Of a stretch of 64,000 bases of DNA, positions 62,451 to 64,000 are shown piece after piece (within the stretch, counting starts at the first letter, position 1; every line of letters begins with the position of its first letter). The DNA comes from Athripsodes cinereus (lineage: Eukaryota > Arthropoda > Insecta > Trichoptera > Leptoceridae): the NCBI GenBank assembly GCA_947579605.1, contig OX388305.1, forward strand, positions 23,325,542-23,389,541, given 5' to 3'. The translations under genes were made by a program, and so were the position numbers. The notes under the pieces are model-generated. The model did no database searches. It had not been told where the DNA came from and saw only the letters and a list, made by a program, of their open reading frames with translations.

Positions 62451-62830
62451 AGAATTAAAGTAACAACAAGTTTATACAAATTGTGACTCTTTTATGTTTT
62501 TTTTATCAGTCTCTCTTTTTTATTTTGGATTTGCTTTGTTTTTTTTCCTGCTGAGATCGCCTTGGCCAAGAGCTGCTAAGGTCTTAGTGGAGGGTGACAT
62601 TTTTAGAATACTGTAATACCATATTTAAATTTGATACCTACATACTATGAATATCAATCCTTGTTTTTTTTTTCATATTAGATATGATGCACCCGGTAAG
62701 CAAGTGGGGAGTAGGTACCATGCTAGATACCTTATTAGCTATTTTGCATTACAATGAGCTAGAAACAAGTAGAGAGAAATGGAGAAGCCACCAAAATTTA
62801 AAAAAAATAACAAGAAAACAGTTTTACATA

Positions 62831-62982
62831 CACTGAGAAAAATACTAACGAAATTTCACAACGAATCATTGGTACGTACTATCAAATTAGGACCAGAGTT
62901 CGTACTAACGATTCACTAGTACAGATCTATTGACTTCGCAACTAATTCATTGGTACGCTTACCAACAACTTCTTCACAGTGA
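62831..62982. mobile_element. Second copy of the CACTGAGAAAAAT MITE, decayed right end
   Basis: TACACTGAGAAAAATACTAA, CGAAATTTCACAACGAATCA and TTGGTACGTACTATCAAATT match the 37578 element closely. The right arm is recognisable only as CAACTAATTCATTGGTACG and TTCTTCACAGTG, so the terminus is damaged. Confidence 0.75.
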
Positions 62983-64000
62983 CGTCATCAACTTGAAGTT
63001 TGCCGCAGAACGAATCGTTGGTAAGAATCAATCGAATTACTTGTCATACTTACGTATATAGGTACCTATACATGACCTTACTCGTAGCTGTCAAAAGTCC
63101 AATAATATTAATCGCGTTTAGTTGTAAAATGTGATCTATTTTTCTAATAACTCTATAATTATTATTTGAAAAAATCTAGCATAAATAATAATATTATTAG
63201 AATAATTATTCACATTTTACAAATAAACATTGTGATCAATATATAAGTAAAAAAAGTAGCAAGGAAATTAAAATGATTTTTTTCTATTAAGTTCTTATGT
63301 AATATAATAATTTATTAAAAAATTCAATTAAAAAATATAAAAATAAGGACAATTTATAAAGACATAATAAATATATTGTACGAGTATTATAGGATTCTTC
63401 CAACTCTTTCTTCAGGGATGTTGAATTTTACTTTTCATCATTGCCAAAATTCAAAGATGCTATTTCTAGATCTCTTCAGGGTTCTGGTTGATGATTGTCT
63501 TGAATGTGGTGAGGCTCCCCTCCCCCAGTTTTTATTCAGAGAGGATTGATCCCCCCCCCCGAGCATCAGTCATTGCTTGTGTTTTTTTTTGTAATAGCGT
63601 ATTCATTTCACGACTGAATGTTTTTCTTTTTGTCTTCATTGTTATTGCCTCGGTCGGTGCAATCGAGTGCATTTTGTTTTTATTTCTTTTTGTTGTTGGA
63701 ACATAGCTGGAACATAGTGTTGATAATATGGTGTAAAATAATTTAACAAACTTCACTGGCTTGCAAACCATACAATATTCAAGTTATACTATATAATCTG
63801 TAATAAGTGTATTAACAAAATAAATAAATTGATTGAGTCGACGTTGATTTTGTAAAACTCCATTATATTGATATAATGAAAACAAAATTGTTCTTGGTTT
63901 TACTACGATTTATTTGTTTAATAAGTTTCCAGGTTTCGACCTATGAGGTCATTGTCAAACTAAATTTACTATAGGCCGTGTTGTTACTTAAATACTATGT

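Larger units (their letters stand above)
47502..64000 (-). other. Sox21b: Sox21b intron 1 (partial)
   Basis: This stretch lies upstream of the HMG-box exon on the minus strand. I searched for the missing first part of the box (pattern RPMNAFMVW...NSEISKRLG) on the minus strand and saw no match, so I treat the whole stretch as intron or 5' sequence of at least 16.5 kb. It holds SINE-1 at 47651, the nested retroelement block at 53130-57453, a LINE 3' end at 61540, a MITE at 62831 and several less AT-rich islands listed separately. The rest is AT-rich unique-looking sequence with short TAT/ATT microsatellites. I see no gene in it. Confidence 0.6.

Noticed and set aside
63488..63771. Overlapping open frames near a C-rich tract
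   Set aside because: Low-complexity sequence, no domain, and no resemblance to the missing first part of the HMG box.
1..64000. CRISPR arrays, rRNA genes, bacterial operons
   Set aside because: No regularly spaced short direct repeats, no rRNA-like sequence, and spliced animal-type gene structure throughout.

Overview
The window looks like a piece of an insect chromosome. It is strongly AT-rich, full of decayed transposable elements, and holds one recognisable cellular gene. The words GTAGGTACCTAC and TAGGTACCTAC recur throughout. From memory these are common in aphids and in moths, so I place the sequence in Insecta, perhaps Hemiptera or Lepidoptera, and no further.

The cellular gene is a SoxB2-group HMG-box transcription factor of the Sox21 type, most likely Sox21b, on the minus strand. 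Two internal exons can be placed. 47307-47501 encodes the second part of the HMG box and the conserved tail behind it. 18988-19130 encodes an alanine-rich stretch further downstream. Their splice phases match exactly: phase 1 into and out of the first, phase 1 into and phase 0 out of the second. The exon with the start of the HMG box is not visible and should lie beyond position 64000. No last coding exon was found to the left of 18988. Nearly the whole window is therefore intron: at least 16.5 kb of intron 1, a complete 28.2-kb intron 2, and up to 19 kb of intron 3 or downstream sequence.

The introns are packed with mobile elements. The largest is a young, 5'-truncated non-LTR retrotransposon at 53957-57066 with an open frame of about 1005 residues (reverse transcriptase, RNase H, zinc knuckle) and a perfect 12-bp target-site duplication. 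It and a tRNA-derived SINE are both inserted in the tandemly repetitive 3' region of an older jockey-like element. Other content: decayed LINE tails (7360-7854, 36319-36880, 4190-4472, 41749-41975), two tRNA-derived SINE families, one abundant unclassified repeat (here 'family R'), and several inverted-repeat DNA elements (6731-7290, 16362-17101, 19257-19499, 20466-20830, 26361-26545, 27385-27546, 37578-37759).

A few less AT-rich, apparently non-repetitive islands inside the introns, some with SOX-type ACAAT/ATTGTT words, are candidates for regulatory elements of the Sox gene. This is inference only. I found no convincing tRNA or rRNA gene, no CRISPR array and no second cellular protein-coding gene.
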